The position numbers were made by a program, and so were the translations under genes. 64,000 bases of DNA. Source: Candidatus Heimdallarchaeota archaeon (GTDB taxonomy: Archaea; Asgardarchaeota; Heimdallarchaeia; Heimdallarchaeales; Heimdallarchaeaceae). This document shows positions 38,162 through 47,197 of this stretch, in pieces (within the stretch, counting starts at the first letter, position 1; the number at the start of each line of letters is the position of its first letter). The DNA lies in assembly GCA_019057815.1 (NCBI GenBank), contig JAHLWR010000014.1, positions 48,690 to 112,689 on the forward strand. Reading direction: 5' to 3'. The notes below the pieces were generated by a model. It did no database searches. It was not told the origin of the DNA and saw nothing but the letters and a program-made list of their open reading frames with translations.

Positions 38162-39229
38162 ATGAAAACACCCAGGATAGAGATAAACCTTGCAAAAATT
38201 GCACATAATGCCAAAAAGTTGAAGGAACTATACGGTTCAAAAGGTATCGGGGTAATTGGCGTAACAAAGGTGGTTTGTGGAGATCCCAAGATCGCTGATA
38301 TCTTGGTAAAAAGCGGAATAAATACTCTTGCCGATTCAAGGATAACCAATATCAGGAGGATGCGTAAAGCAGGCATACAGGCACAGTTTGTCCTGTTAAG
38401 AACACCCATACCTAGCCAAGCTGAATCAGTAGTAAAGTATGCCGACATTAGTCTTAATTCGGAGCTATCAGTAATCAAAAGCCTCTCAAAGTTTGCCATG
38501 AAAAACAATACAACACATAAAATCATTTTAATGGTAGAGTTGGGTGATCTAAGAGAGGGGTTAATGACTTCGGATTTAGAGGACATCGTAAGAGAGGTAG
38601 TAGAGCTGGAAGGGATTAAGCTTTCAGGTATAGGAACAAATCTGGCTTGTCTTGGAGGGATCAAACCGGACGAGGAGAAAATGGGATATTTGTCCTCACT
38701 CACTATAGAGGTTAAAGAGAGGTTCGACCTGACATTGGAGTTTGTTTCAGGTGGGAACTCAGCCAATTATAACTGGTTCATGTCCACAAAGGATGTTGGA
38801 AGGATCAATAACTTAAGACTGGGCGAATCGATCTATTTGGGACGTGAAACCCTCTATAGAAAAACCATCCCAGGATTATTCACAGATGCATTTACACTGG
38901 TAGCAGAGGTCATTGAATCGAAAATAAAGCCATCTGTACCATATGGAGAGGTATGTCAAGACGCATTTGGTAATATTCCAGAATTTCAAGATCGAGGACA
39001 AATAAGAAGAGCTATACTTGGAGTTGGATTACAAGATGTTCTAGTTTCTGGACTAACTCCCAGATCAGCGATTAACATCCTTGGTTCAAGCAGTGACCAT
39101 ATCATAGTTGATGCAAAGGAGATAGATTTAAATGTGGGAAACGAAGTGGAGTTCAACCTCAATTACGGTGCGTTACTCTCAGCTATGACATCTCCCTATG
39201 TAATGAAAAAATATGTAAATAATCTTTAG
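38162..39229 (+). CDS. PLP-dependent amino-acid racemase (alanine/ornithine racemase family)
   Basis: 355 residues from ATG 38162 (GTG 38153 is in frame but poorly placed). N-terminal PLP barrel of the Alr family, ornithine-racemase-like branch: PRIEINLAKIAHNAKKL, GVTKVVCGDPKIA with the PLP lysine, SRITNIRRM, DISLNSE and SGGNSANY. Base composition is unlike its neighbours: 27 G+C in 60 nt in each of two lines counted (38341, 38701), with common GG/CC-rich codons, falling back near 38940. Coupled to the upstream ATP-grasp ligase; together they may make a D-amino-acid dipeptide. The gene ends 2 nt before a truncated MFS relic. Confidence 0.88.
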   Translation: MKTPRIEINLAKIAHNAKKLKELYGSKGIGVIGVTKVVCGDPKIADILVKSGINTLADSRITNIRRMRKAGIQAQFVLLRTPIPSQAESVVKYADISLNSELSVIKSLSKFAMKNNTTHKIILMVELGDLREGLMTSDLEDIVREVVELEGIKLSGIGTNLACLGGIKPDEEKMGYLSSLTIEVKERFDLTLEFVSGGNSANYNWFMSTKDVGRINNLRLGESIYLGRETLYRKTIPGLFTDAFTLVAEVIESKIKPSVPYGEVCQDAFGNIPEFQDRGQIRRAILGVGLQDVLVSGLTPRSAINILGSSSDHIIVDAKEIDLNVGNEVEFNLNYGALLSAMTSPYVMKKYVNNL

Positions 39230-39231
39230 AC

Positions 39232-39312
39232 TGAGAAGATGGAAAAAAGGAAAGCTAGCTTAATATTTTGATTCATGATCTTAATTGTATGTTTAAGTGA
39301 AAAATGGGCCAA
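39232..39312 (-). pseudogene. 27-codon N-terminal relic of an MFS transporter gene
   Basis: The minus strand from TTG 39312 reads AHFSLKHTIKIMNQNIKLAF then LFSIFS, matching the first residues of the intact MFS protein at 32252-33550 (TNLSLRNTIKTMNHNVKLAF, LFSISQS). Homology stops at about 39232, next to the stop of the racemase gene (39227-39229). No later part of an MFS gene is seen. The rest was probably removed when the ligase/racemase pair came in. Confidence 0.8.
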
Positions 39313-39820
39313 GAATACACCTCTAAGTTTAGAATTAGAGTTTTTATTCAATCTCTAATACATGTTTTAGAAGTTTTTTTTAAACAGTACATAAACTCAA
39401 AAAAAAGCGAAATAATATTATATTATTGCTACTAGAAATCACAATTAAAATCAATTTTAGAGAAAAATTAATAAGAAGAAAACTGTACACTAAACTGCAT
39501 ATCTGGGGAAAAGCAGTGGTAAAAAACGGCCAAAAAGCAAGATTTAAGAAACTAGATCGCTTTGTTGAAGAGATAATAGATGGAGAGATTTGGACAATAA
39601 TGAATGAAAAAATGATTTCTAATGTAACTCTAAACGATTCAGACAATGCTAAATCGAAAAGATAATAAGGAAAACTTTTCCAAAATGAGGATACAAAATT
39701 AGTCAAGGAATATTAAATCATTTTTAGTAAAGCTTCTCTACCAGAAATTCTTACTTCTGTAAGTTATTTTTATCATCCAAATATACAAGAGTTCATTATA
39801 TACTAAATAGAAAATTACTT
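39313..39820. other. Intergenic region, weak ORFs only
   Basis: About 500 nt between the MFS relic and the VapBC-like operon. A 79-codon frame from TTG 39426 on + and a longer minus frame overlap each other; neither has a recognisable family, ribosome site or good start. I see no gene I can support. Confidence 0.4.
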
Positions 39821-39840
39821 TAAGTAGAATATTCTACTTA
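39821..39840. promoter_or_regulatory. Perfect 20-nt palindrome, operator candidate of VapBC-like pair
   Basis: TAAGTAGAATATTCTACTTA is its own reverse complement. It ends 5 nt before the antitoxin ATG and begins about 18 nt after a TATA-like TATATAC (39798-39804), so it covers the expected transcription start. Toxin-antitoxin complexes commonly bind such sites to repress their own operon. Confidence 0.7.
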
Positions 39841-39845
39841 TCTTT

Positions 39846-40130
39846 ATGTCTAGTGTAAAACTATCAAAAAAGCACCTTTTAGAGCAAATTCAAGCTAAAT
39901 TAGTTCTGATACAAGGTTCCAAAATATCTCAACAGGAAATTTTGGATAAATGTATAGAATTTTCGCACAATCATTTAGCTCAATTTGTTCAAGAACAATT
40001 AGATTCAACTCCAATAACTCCAGAACAAATAAGAAAGATTCTTAATAGTGCTTTAGATATCAATCTCTATCATCAGGATGAAACAGATGATGATCTACTC
40101 TATGGTATTTCTAAGACTGAGGAAAAGTGA
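39846..40130 (+). CDS. Putative antitoxin of a PIN-domain toxin
   Basis: 94 residues, acidic C-terminal half (DETDDDLLYGISKTEEK), helical, no confident DNA-binding motif but N-terminal SKKHLLEQIQAKLV could be a helix of a ribbon- or helix-based binder. Its identity rests on context: a perfect palindrome in the promoter and the immediately following PIN gene, whose GTG/ATG region overlaps or touches its stop. It would bind and neutralise the PIN RNase. Confidence 0.65.
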   Translation: MSSVKLSKKHLLEQIQAKLVLIQGSKISQQEILDKCIEFSHNHLAQFVQEQLDSTPITPEQIRKILNSALDINLYHQDETDDDLLYGISKTEEK

Positions 40131-40135
40131 CTAGT

Positions 40136-40558
40136 ATGGGAATAGTCTTAGATACAAGTTTCCTTTATGCACTTGTAATAGAGAAAGATAAAAACCATGA
40201 AGGAGCACAGATGATATTGAAAAATTCTGAATGGGAAAAATTTGGACCAGTTGTTACAATAGGTTTAGTGGTTAATGAAACATTTACATTAATGAATATG
40301 AGAACAAAAGGCAATATTATAGCAATAGAACTGTTAAACGATATTTTTTATGGAGAAAAAAACTTCTTTAGTATTATCTATCTAAATGAAGAAGATTTCA
40401 AATCATCAGTCAACATTATGAAAAAATATTCTAAAAAAGAAAGGATTCTGAGTTTTGTTGATGCTGCTTTGATTTATTTAGCAAAAAGATTGAGGTATGA
40501 AAATATTATATCCTTTGATTCACATTTTAATGGGATTTTAACTAGAATCTTTGAATAA
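40136..40558 (+). CDS. PIN-domain ribonuclease toxin (VapC-like)
   Basis: 140 residues from ATG 40136 (a GTG at 40127 overlaps the antitoxin stop). The four acidic residues of PIN RNases are present: D in VLDTSFLYAL, E in VVNETFTL, D in SFVDAALIYLA and D in ISFDSHF. VapC-type toxins cut tRNA or rRNA. Directly follows the antitoxin candidate. A second PIN toxin pair lies at 60768-61384. Confidence 0.87.
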   Translation: MGIVLDTSFLYALVIEKDKNHEGAQMILKNSEWEKFGPVVTIGLVVNETFTLMNMRTKGNIIAIELLNDIFYGEKNFFSIIYLNEEDFKSSVNIMKKYSKKERILSFVDAALIYLAKRLRYENIISFDSHFNGILTRIFE

Positions 40559-40741
40559 TATCTGTTTTTAACAATTAATTTGTTACTAAAAACTAACAAA
40601 ATAGGAATTATTTTCTATTTTGTAGCCTCTTATCTTAAAAACCACTAATTTTGAAAAGGTTCAGTTTTCAACAACATCATAAAGCTTCTCAAACAGAAAT
40701 TTTTTACTTTTATAGAACCAACAATTTCAATAAAAAAAGGT

Positions 40742-42046
40742 TTAACTCAACTTTTTCTTTCTTTTCTGAGTTAGAAATAGCACACATACAGGAGTTAAAA
40801 CTAAAATAAAGAAACTGGAAAAGCTAGTTTGTACGGTTTCTTGAAGTAGCATTGAGAAATCATATTTTATATCATCTAAGAGCATACTAGTAGCATTTAA
40901 AACAGTAAATATTGAAGAACCATTATTGAACATTGCGTCTACACAATGATATAGAGTATAACCTTTAAGATATAACTCTTCATGATGTTCGTGTCCATAT
41001 AACATAACTTCAATACTGTATAGTTTTCGTAGATTGGATGCTTGATTCATAAAGTTAGAATGATAAAATAAAATACTTGGAATATTGTTTTGATGAGCTA
41101 AGCCCAGAACTTCTTTAACGGTATTATATTCACTTGAACTTATTCCCTCTTTAGTTGCACTATAACCTACATAGAGCCAATCAAGAAATTCAAAACTTAT
41201 AATATTATTTTCTCCCAGATATTTTTCCCATATTACTCTAGAATTATCAGGAAGTATAGTAGAATAATCTAAATCATGATTTCCTGCTATAATAAACACA
41301 GGCATATCTAGCAAATCCAGAGCCCAAAGACCAAGCTTCAACTGAATCTCAGCAGCTAAAGGTTTCTTTGTAACAGGATCTACAAACAACCAAGCTGGTC
41401 CTCCTTCGATTAAATCTCCAGTGAAAATAGCAAAATCCACATCTAGATTCTTTATCTCTTCAATTTTATTCAAACAGATATCAGTTGTGTTTAATTGCCC
41501 ATAACAAGGAAAATGGCTATCAGATATATGAATAAAATTGAAAGGATACTCTTTCTTCTTAATGATCTTAACTGAATGGGTTTGAAAATCGTCACCGATA
41601 CTACTATTGAACTGTAAATCGTAAAGACCCTCAACATTTAAGGATGGTTGAACAGTGAGAACACAACCATCATCACTACTATAAGAATCCAAGACTTCTA
41701 ATTCAATTGTATTCACAGTATTTACTAATGAAAGAGTCCAATTGTCAGGTAGAGAAGATGAATTTATTGTTACATTAAAATTTCCATCAAAGTCAGTTAT
41801 AATTGGTCTTCCTTTATTTGGAGAAATAATTAGATCTATAGGTCTTGCAACTAAGTTGTACCGTTGATGTTTTGTTTCATTAAAGTACTCAATAGGGGAT
41901 GTTGTGTTATAATTTGAACTAAAAGAAGAGCTGACATTCTCCTCAAATTGTACATTAGAATCTACATTTAAATTTGCTTTAGAGTTTAAAATAAACAATA
42001 ACATCGATGTTATCAGAATAACTTTGAGCTTGTAGATATCAATCAT
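40742..42046 (-). CDS. Membrane-anchored calcineurin-like phosphoesterase
   Basis: 434 residues. Signal-peptide-like N-terminus (LKVILITSMLLFILNS), an outer beta domain (about 45-165), then the metallophosphoesterase fold with metal motifs ISDSHF, FTGDLIEGG, IAGNHDLDY, FYHSNF and YGHEHHEEL. Near the end a helix (FFILVLTPVCVLFL) and a KKK tail anchor it, so the catalytic domain faces outside. Probably a surface phosphatase or phosphodiesterase; the substrate is unknown. Confidence 0.85.
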   Translation of the reverse strand: MIDIYKLKVILITSMLLFILNSKANLNVDSNVQFEENVSSSFSSNYNTTSPIEYFNETKHQRYNLVARPIDLIISPNKGRPIITDFDGNFNVTINSSSLPDNWTLSLVNTVNTIELEVLDSYSSDDGCVLTVQPSLNVEGLYDLQFNSSIGDDFQTHSVKIIKKKEYPFNFIHISDSHFPCYGQLNTTDICLNKIEEIKNLDVDFAIFTGDLIEGGPAWLFVDPVTKKPLAAEIQLKLGLWALDLLDMPVFIIAGNHDLDYSTILPDNSRVIWEKYLGENNIISFEFLDWLYVGYSATKEGISSSEYNTVKEVLGLAHQNNIPSILFYHSNFMNQASNLRKLYSIEVMLYGHEHHEELYLKGYTLYHCVDAMFNNGSSIFTVLNATSMLLDDIKYDFSMLLQETVQTSFSSFFILVLTPVCVLFLTQKRKKKLS

Positions 42047-42292
42047 GAAAACCAGTTCCTCTTTATAATTTTCTTTAGCTTTTTCTAATTCTCATTTTGG
42101 CATATAAACTTTAGCCATTGGTGGAAGAACCCACCACCTATATTCATGTTTATTTGAGGTAGAGAAGTTGTAAGCTTGCTATAATATACTATTCTGTATC
42201 TGTGTTTGTGGGAAAATTTTTTAATATTTCAAGAATATTTATATTCTGTTTTCTTTCAATTTAGAAAGAGGAGAAAAATTTTAACTAAAGTC

Positions 42293-42578
42293 ATGGTAAT
42301 TAATGGAAGTCCAAAGTTAGAGAAAAGCTGGAGCATCAGTTGAAATGATTTACACAAAAAAACTCAAGATCCTTCCTTGTGTTGGTTGTTTTAAATGCTG
42401 GGGAGAAACTATTGGTGAATGTTTTATCCAAGATGATATGCAAGAACTTTAACCTAAGCTTAAAGAATCAGATATCTTAGTTTTAGCAACACCAGTTTAT
42501 TCTACCCTTCCTGGAGAAATGCAGAATTTTGTTAACAGATTAGTACCTCTTATAGAACCTATACATGTACAAATATAA
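42293..42578 (+). pseudogene. Decayed NADPH-dependent FMN reductase / iron-sulfur flavoprotein
   Basis: From ATG 42293 the frame reads MVINGSPKLEKS, then shifts by one base to ASVEMIYTKKLKILPCVGCF and KCWGETIGECFIQDDMQEL, meets a TAA (42451-42453), and continues PKLKESDILVLATPVYS..LPGEMQNFVNRL before the end. These are the flavodoxin-like P-loop (NGSP), Cys motif CVGCFKCW and APVYS-type flavin site of the FMN reductase family. The frameshift, stop and missing C-terminal half make it a pseudogene. A ribosome site (AGAGGAG) is still present upstream. Confidence 0.85.
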
Positions 42579-42708
42579 ATTTTGAGTAAAAGCTGTTTTT
42601 CTTAATAATTAGTATTTTAAGACATTCAATTTTTTAAAAAAATTAATACTACAAAGGTGAAGATAGATGTGCTGATTGGTATCGAAAAATATTCTTTTCT
42701 CTTTTCTT

Positions 42709-43605
42709 TTAACAATCAAATGTTAATGTTTCTCCGATTTTAAAGGGTCGAACTATTTCTTTCCCAAAGTAGTTTGTCATGTATTCTATTGCTTTCTTAC
42801 CTGTACAATGACTGAAATAGAGTAATGGTTTATTATATTCTTCCTCAAGCTTCTTAGCAACATATTCCAAATCTTTATCCTCAGTTAATGCAACTAAGTG
42901 GGTTCCTCCAATAATCGCCTTAATTTCTTGATTTGGAAACAATTCTTTTGCTCTTGCACAGATATTGAGAACTCCTGAGTGACCACACCCCAATATAACA
43001 ACAAGTCCTTCTTTTGTCTTTAGAATGAGTGAGAGATCATCAAGAAGGTCATCCTTAACATATCTTCTTCCCTCTTTTCTCTTGAGTATATCAATTGTAC
43101 AAGCTTTTTCCTTCCTTTCAGCAATTTCTCCTGTTGTTTTTAAGTAAGGAGTGATTTCAAAAGGTTTAGTTGTGGGTTCAAAGACCAGTCTACTTCTTTT
43201 AGATTTAGGAAGCATGGGAAAACCAAAATTATACATTCTATGTTTAAGAAGAGCTAAAAATGTGAGGGGAAATTTTACTTTCCTTCTTTGAAATGCATGA
43301 GGGTGAGCTATAATTCTTAATGTTTCGACCTCTTTTCTAGCATCTAATAGTGCCTCTATACCAAAAGTATGATCCCAATGACCATGACTTAAAATAAGGA
43401 ATTCTAAGGTGTTGGGGTCAATATTTAGAAGATTCATATGATGTATGAGAATAGTGCCACTATCCCCTGAATCAAATAGAATTCTTCTTCCTTCAAATTC
43501 TATTACATAGGCTAATCCATCAGACGGAGTAAAATCTGAATCTTCCTCTGCTTCTTTATCAACTACATTAATCAACTGAACTTGCATTTTTGACTTCTGA
43601 TTCAT
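42709..43605 (-). CDS. Metallo-beta-lactamase hydrolase, MptE/COG1237-like
   Basis: 298 residues with an intact metal site: LSHGHWDHTFG (HxHxDH form), ILGCGHSGVLN and the late IGGTHL and FSHCTGKKA. The N-terminal GLAYVIEFEGRRILFDSGDS is typical. This subfamily (COG1237) includes enzymes annotated as 7,8-dihydropterin-6-methyl-4-(beta-D-ribofuranosyl)aminobenzene-5'-phosphate synthase of methanopterin biosynthesis; the exact role here is uncertain. Stands alone, downstream of the FMN reductase relic (convergent). Confidence 0.85.
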   Translation of the reverse strand: MNQKSKMQVQLINVVDKEAEEDSDFTPSDGLAYVIEFEGRRILFDSGDSGTILIHHMNLLNIDPNTLEFLILSHGHWDHTFGIEALLDARKEVETLRIIAHPHAFQRRKVKFPLTFLALLKHRMYNFGFPMLPKSKRSRLVFEPTTKPFEITPYLKTTGEIAERKEKACTIDILKRKEGRRYVKDDLLDDLSLILKTKEGLVVILGCGHSGVLNICARAKELFPNQEIKAIIGGTHLVALTEDKDLEYVAKKLEEEYNKPLLYFSHCTGKKAIEYMTNYFGKEIVRPFKIGETLTFDC

Positions 43606-43758
43606 GTATGTAACCTATTCCACGATGAAGATAAGTTCGATAAGCTTATGTAATAAGTTTGCTATAAAGTAGTTATGTTCATATGACATCAACTCACAAT
43701 AGGGTCTTTTGGTGGTCTTCTTGTGCGTTTTTTGAATTTCCAATAAAAGAAAGGTCTC

Positions 43759-44658
43759 TTATATAAATCGTAGATTTTCTAATATAGCTTTAACTTTCAT
43801 TTTTTCCAATACATACGTTTCAACTGCAGGTGTACAACCGCAATTCTCACAAACATATTCATCATAAATTCCTTCTCTGCAACAACAAATACTTTTTTTC
43901 CCACGTGTATAAGTTATACTTGACCAAATAGGTCTTTTCCAATTATTCAATTTGAGTGCTTTAAGTCCAGACCAAGTATTTAAAATCTTTGAAGGATTTT
44001 CTTTCTTAATTTTCCTTATTCTCGCTATAAGTTCTTCTTTTTCACGGGAATTCAAAAGTAGACTTTTATCTGAACCTATATAAGGAGTAAAGAAGTGGAA
44101 CAAGATTCCATTTATCTGTTTAATCTTAAGCAAAGAATCAGTAGCGGAATCAATATTTCTATAATTTAATTTACTTATGACAAAGTTAATATAAATTCCT
44201 GGATGATCACTTTGAATAATATTTTTAATTACACGCTCATAGATCCCTTCCCCTCGTATCATGTTGTGTTCTCTTGGAAGACCATCAATGCTGACCCATA
44301 AATAATCAGCATTTGATTCGAGTTTAAATGTTCCATTCGTACAAACCAAAATTCTGAAATAACCTAGTTTTTGTGCATATTCTACCAAGTCTTCAAGAGT
44401 TTTATTAGCATCAGACCACAAGTAAGGTTCTCCACCTGTTATTATTAGTATTCTGTTACCTAAATTATAGAGTGAAGCTAAATCTCTTTTTGCTTCCTCA
44501 AAGCTCATGTCTTGGTTACCTAAATTTCCTACTGTACAATGTTTACAACTTAAATTACATTTATCAGTGGGAATAAATGAACCAGTTAATGGAATCCTTT
44601 GTTTCAAAATTTTACACTTAAATATCCATAATAGATAGTAAGTGAGTTTCTTCAACAT
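43759..44658 (-). CDS. Radical SAM protein
   Basis: 299 residues. N-terminal cluster motif CNLSCKHC, then ITGGEPYLW and WVSIDGLPREHN for SAM binding. The C-terminal part has cysteines (SICCCREG, VCENCGC) that may bind a second cluster or zinc but not a standard SPASM pattern. Lies 7 nt downstream of the HemN-like radical SAM gene (44666-45946), so the two are co-transcribed. The pathway is unknown. Confidence 0.87.
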   Translation of the reverse strand: MLKKLTYYLLWIFKCKILKQRIPLTGSFIPTDKCNLSCKHCTVGNLGNQDMSFEEAKRDLASLYNLGNRILIITGGEPYLWSDANKTLEDLVEYAQKLGYFRILVCTNGTFKLESNADYLWVSIDGLPREHNMIRGEGIYERVIKNIIQSDHPGIYINFVISKLNYRNIDSATDSLLKIKQINGILFHFFTPYIGSDKSLLLNSREKEELIARIRKIKKENPSKILNTWSGLKALKLNNWKRPIWSSITYTRGKKSICCCREGIYDEYVCENCGCTPAVETYVLEKMKVKAILENLRFI

Positions 44659-44665
44659 GCTAAAA

Positions 44666-45946
44666 TCACCTTATAATCTCTAATTCTGATGGCCAAGGAT
44701 CATCTCTACAACTACCCCATACTGTGTTTATTCCTCCAAACGAGAATAAAGTCTGTATTTGATGTACCCAATAAGAACCTCTAGAATTAATTACTATATC
44801 ATCTCCATCCGAATAACACATTCCTAAGATTCTAGCTAATGTAATAGGAATCCTGAATCTTTTAGTAAATTTCTCTTCAAATTTCTTTTCGTATTCTTTA
44901 GTAGGGATACGAGTACAATACACTTTCCAATAGGTCCAAAAGACTTTTTGTATATTTACATCAAAAGGTGCTCTAACAGCGATTGGTAAACGATTTTTTA
45001 GAGAATCAATATAAGCTTCTAAAGAAAATGTGTTTAAGTAAAAGTAAGAACCAATATAAGAACCAGCACCAGGATCAAGACCAATATATCTTTCTCGAGT
45101 GACAGAACTATACCTTTGTGCAAGGCTTCTAGTAAACGTCCAAACAGAAGTTCGTAATAGACCAGCATCAAAACAAGTTTGTTCAAGTTTCTTAAATAAA
45201 CGATATTTCTGAAACCAGTTTGGTATCTTTATCGAACCTTCTATAACCTTCTTACCTAAATCAGTGAAAGGATAAGCATACAAAGGATAGCTCGATATCT
45301 GATCCACACCAAGTTCAATCACTTTTTCTACATCGTTTTTTAGCATATCTTTAGTCTGACCTGGGAGAGCAAACATCATATCAACATTTATAGTCGTAAA
45401 ATCTTGATCGACAGCTGTGGTAATAGCGCGTATAGCTTCACTAGAATCATGAGATCTACCTATTTTCTTTAACAAGGAATCAGTTAAAGATTCGATTCCG
45501 ATACTGAGCTTATTAACACCAACTTCTCGCAATTTATGAGTCATTTCAGAGGTTACAGTGGAAGGATGAGACTCTGTGCAAATATCTCCAGTTAAATTAA
45601 AATTTTCTTTGATCAGATTTATCAGATCACAAAGGATATCACAATCAAGAGTTGGTGTTCCACCTCCGATATAGAGAGATGTTATTTCTGTATCCTTAAT
45701 TATTCGACTATAGAATTCTATTTCTTTTCTTACAGCTTCAGCGTATTCCTTCATTTTTTTAGGGTCGTACAGAACCTTATTATAAGGACAATAAGGGCAA
45801 ATAGTTTTACAAAAAGGTACATGAAGGTAAAGACCTAAAGGATCAAGTGTTTCTGGGAAGTTGACTTTACCTTTTACTAGATTTAATGTTTTAGAAGATC
45901 CGATAATCATTTTTTTAAAGACTTTTCGTGTAAATGAATTAATCAT
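44666..45946 (-). CDS. HemN/HemW-like radical SAM protein
   Basis: 426 residues from ATG 45946 (a TTG at 45955 is also in frame). The domain begins LYLHVPFCKTICPYCPYN with CxxxCxxC, then YIGGGTPT, RVGVN-type repeat (VGVNKLSIGIESL) and FALPGQT, as in coproporphyrinogen III oxidase-like proteins. The C-terminal HemN domain is short and divergent. Since true HemN needs extra residues, it may be a heme chaperone-type (HemW) or another methyl/rearrangement enzyme. Operon with the radical SAM gene downstream. Confidence 0.85.
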   Translation of the reverse strand: MINSFTRKVFKKMIIGSSKTLNLVKGKVNFPETLDPLGLYLHVPFCKTICPYCPYNKVLYDPKKMKEYAEAVRKEIEFYSRIIKDTEITSLYIGGGTPTLDCDILCDLINLIKENFNLTGDICTESHPSTVTSEMTHKLREVGVNKLSIGIESLTDSLLKKIGRSHDSSEAIRAITTAVDQDFTTINVDMMFALPGQTKDMLKNDVEKVIELGVDQISSYPLYAYPFTDLGKKVIEGSIKIPNWFQKYRLFKKLEQTCFDAGLLRTSVWTFTRSLAQRYSSVTRERYIGLDPGAGSYIGSYFYLNTFSLEAYIDSLKNRLPIAVRAPFDVNIQKVFWTYWKVYCTRIPTKEYEKKFEEKFTKRFRIPITLARILGMCYSDGDDIVINSRGSYWVHQIQTLFSFGGINTVWGSCRDDPWPSELEIIR

Positions 45947-46131
45947 ATTATACAAAGCTCTTTTTGTTAAAAATAATTAATAAGGATAACGATTTAAGTA
46001 TATTTTTCTCTATTATAAATAGGAATCTTTGTTCTGTTTTCAACCTTGACTTAGTTTATCAAAACCAAAAAAAATATATGAGACGATTTTTATTAAAACT
46101 TGGATATTGAAGAATGGTACAATCATATTGA

Positions 46132-46233
46132 TATACAGGAAAGATACTGTGGGTTGATCTTTCTACTAAACTAATTCATGAAGAAAAATCCCCCCGAAGA
46201 GGTATATCATAGCTATTTGGGCGGTTTAATTGG
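46132..46233 (+). pseudogene. N-terminal relic of an aldehyde:ferredoxin oxidoreductase gene
   Basis: Frame one reads YTGKILWVDLSTKLIHEEK; after a one-base shift in a run of six C (46188-46196) frame two reads IPPEEVYHSYLGGLI. This matches the invariant AOR start (GYTGKILRVDLST...EEIPEE...FLGGRGLG). A TGA precedes it and the rest of the about 600-residue gene is absent. It ends just before the aldolase gene. Confidence 0.75.
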
Positions 46234-46248
46234 AAAGTGTGGATAAAA

Positions 46249-46935
46249 ATGAAAGCATTTGATATTCAACCAACTCTACAGATGTATTCTGGAGAGATCA
46301 AAGAAATCATTAAAGTATGCATTGGGATGCTCAAGAAAGAATTCATTATTAGTACAGCTGGAAATGTTTCTGTTCGTGTAAAATTACCTAATGGTCAAGA
46401 TGCTTTTCTTGTTACACCAAGTGCAGTGAAATATGAAGAAATGGGTATTGAAGATGCAGTTTTGATTGATGAAGAAGGTAATACTATTGTTGGACAAAGA
46501 AAACCTACTTCTGAAAAAAGATTGCACTTAGCTATTTACAAAGCCCGTGAGGATATCAAGGCCATAGTTCATTCTCATGCGACTTATTCTACAGTATTAT
46601 CAATTGTTCGAATGCCTATCGGACCTGTAGTTGATGAAGTCATTCCTATCATCGGAGGTTGTGAAGTAGCAGAATATGGTAGGGCTGGAACTGATGATTT
46701 AGCTAATAATGCAGTTGAAGCTCTTGGTGAAAATCTAGCGGTCTTCATTGCAAATCATGGAAATGTTTGCTGTGGAAGTTCATTGGAACAAGCTTGGACG
46801 GTTTGTCAGCAAGTTGAAATGGCAGCTAAGATTCAATATCGGGCTTCATTACTAGGGACAATCTATGCTCTACCAGAAGAAGCAGAAGAAGAAGAAAGAG
46901 AAATCTTCCATAAAATGCGAGATATGAATGAATAG
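46249..46935 (+). CDS. Class II aldolase/adducin-family protein
   Basis: 228 residues from ATG 46249 (GTG 46237 is possible). Family landmarks: ISTAGNVSVRV near the N-terminus, TPSAVKYEEM, the zinc histidines in VHSHATYSTV and a third in ANHGNVCCG, and a Glu in PTSEKRLH. Similar to L-fuculose/L-rhamnulose-1-phosphate aldolases and methylthioribulose-phosphate-like enzymes; sequence does not decide the substrate. It likely splits a sugar phosphate into a glycolytic triose and an aldehyde. Confidence 0.9.
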   Translation: MKAFDIQPTLQMYSGEIKEIIKVCIGMLKKEFIISTAGNVSVRVKLPNGQDAFLVTPSAVKYEEMGIEDAVLIDEEGNTIVGQRKPTSEKRLHLAIYKAREDIKAIVHSHATYSTVLSIVRMPIGPVVDEVIPIIGGCEVAEYGRAGTDDLANNAVEALGENLAVFIANHGNVCCGSSLEQAWTVCQQVEMAAKIQYRASLLGTIYALPEEAEEEEREIFHKMRDMNE

Positions 46936-47197
46936 CGATTAGATTTTTGTGATGCCAATCCATTAAAATTGCTATAAAATCATCATATCATACTACTTTT
47001 GTTAAAATACAAATTGACAAGAGCATTTTAGTTATTCTTCTTCTTACTAGTGACTTTGTCACACTCTATCGCGTGCTGCAATTCTTCAGAAAACTTGCTG
47101 AAGGGGATGTGTGAATGTAAAAGGTTTATTGCGAAAGTGATATATCAGTTAAAAATCTTTAATAAGAATAGAAACAACAATAATTCAGTGAAATTGC

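Noticed and set aside
39380..39706. Overlapping frames on both strands (108 and 79 codons)
   Set aside because: No family, weak starts (TTG on +), no ribosome site; AT-rich chance frames are likely.
42119..42150. GGTGG-AAGAAC-CCACC hairpin resembling an IS200/IS605 end
   Set aside because: Stem of only 5 bp and no transposase or partner end nearby.
47032..47110. Minus-strand peptide PFSKFSEELQHAIECDKVTS
   Set aside because: Looks coding-like but has no start and no recognised family; could be a relic, not supportable.
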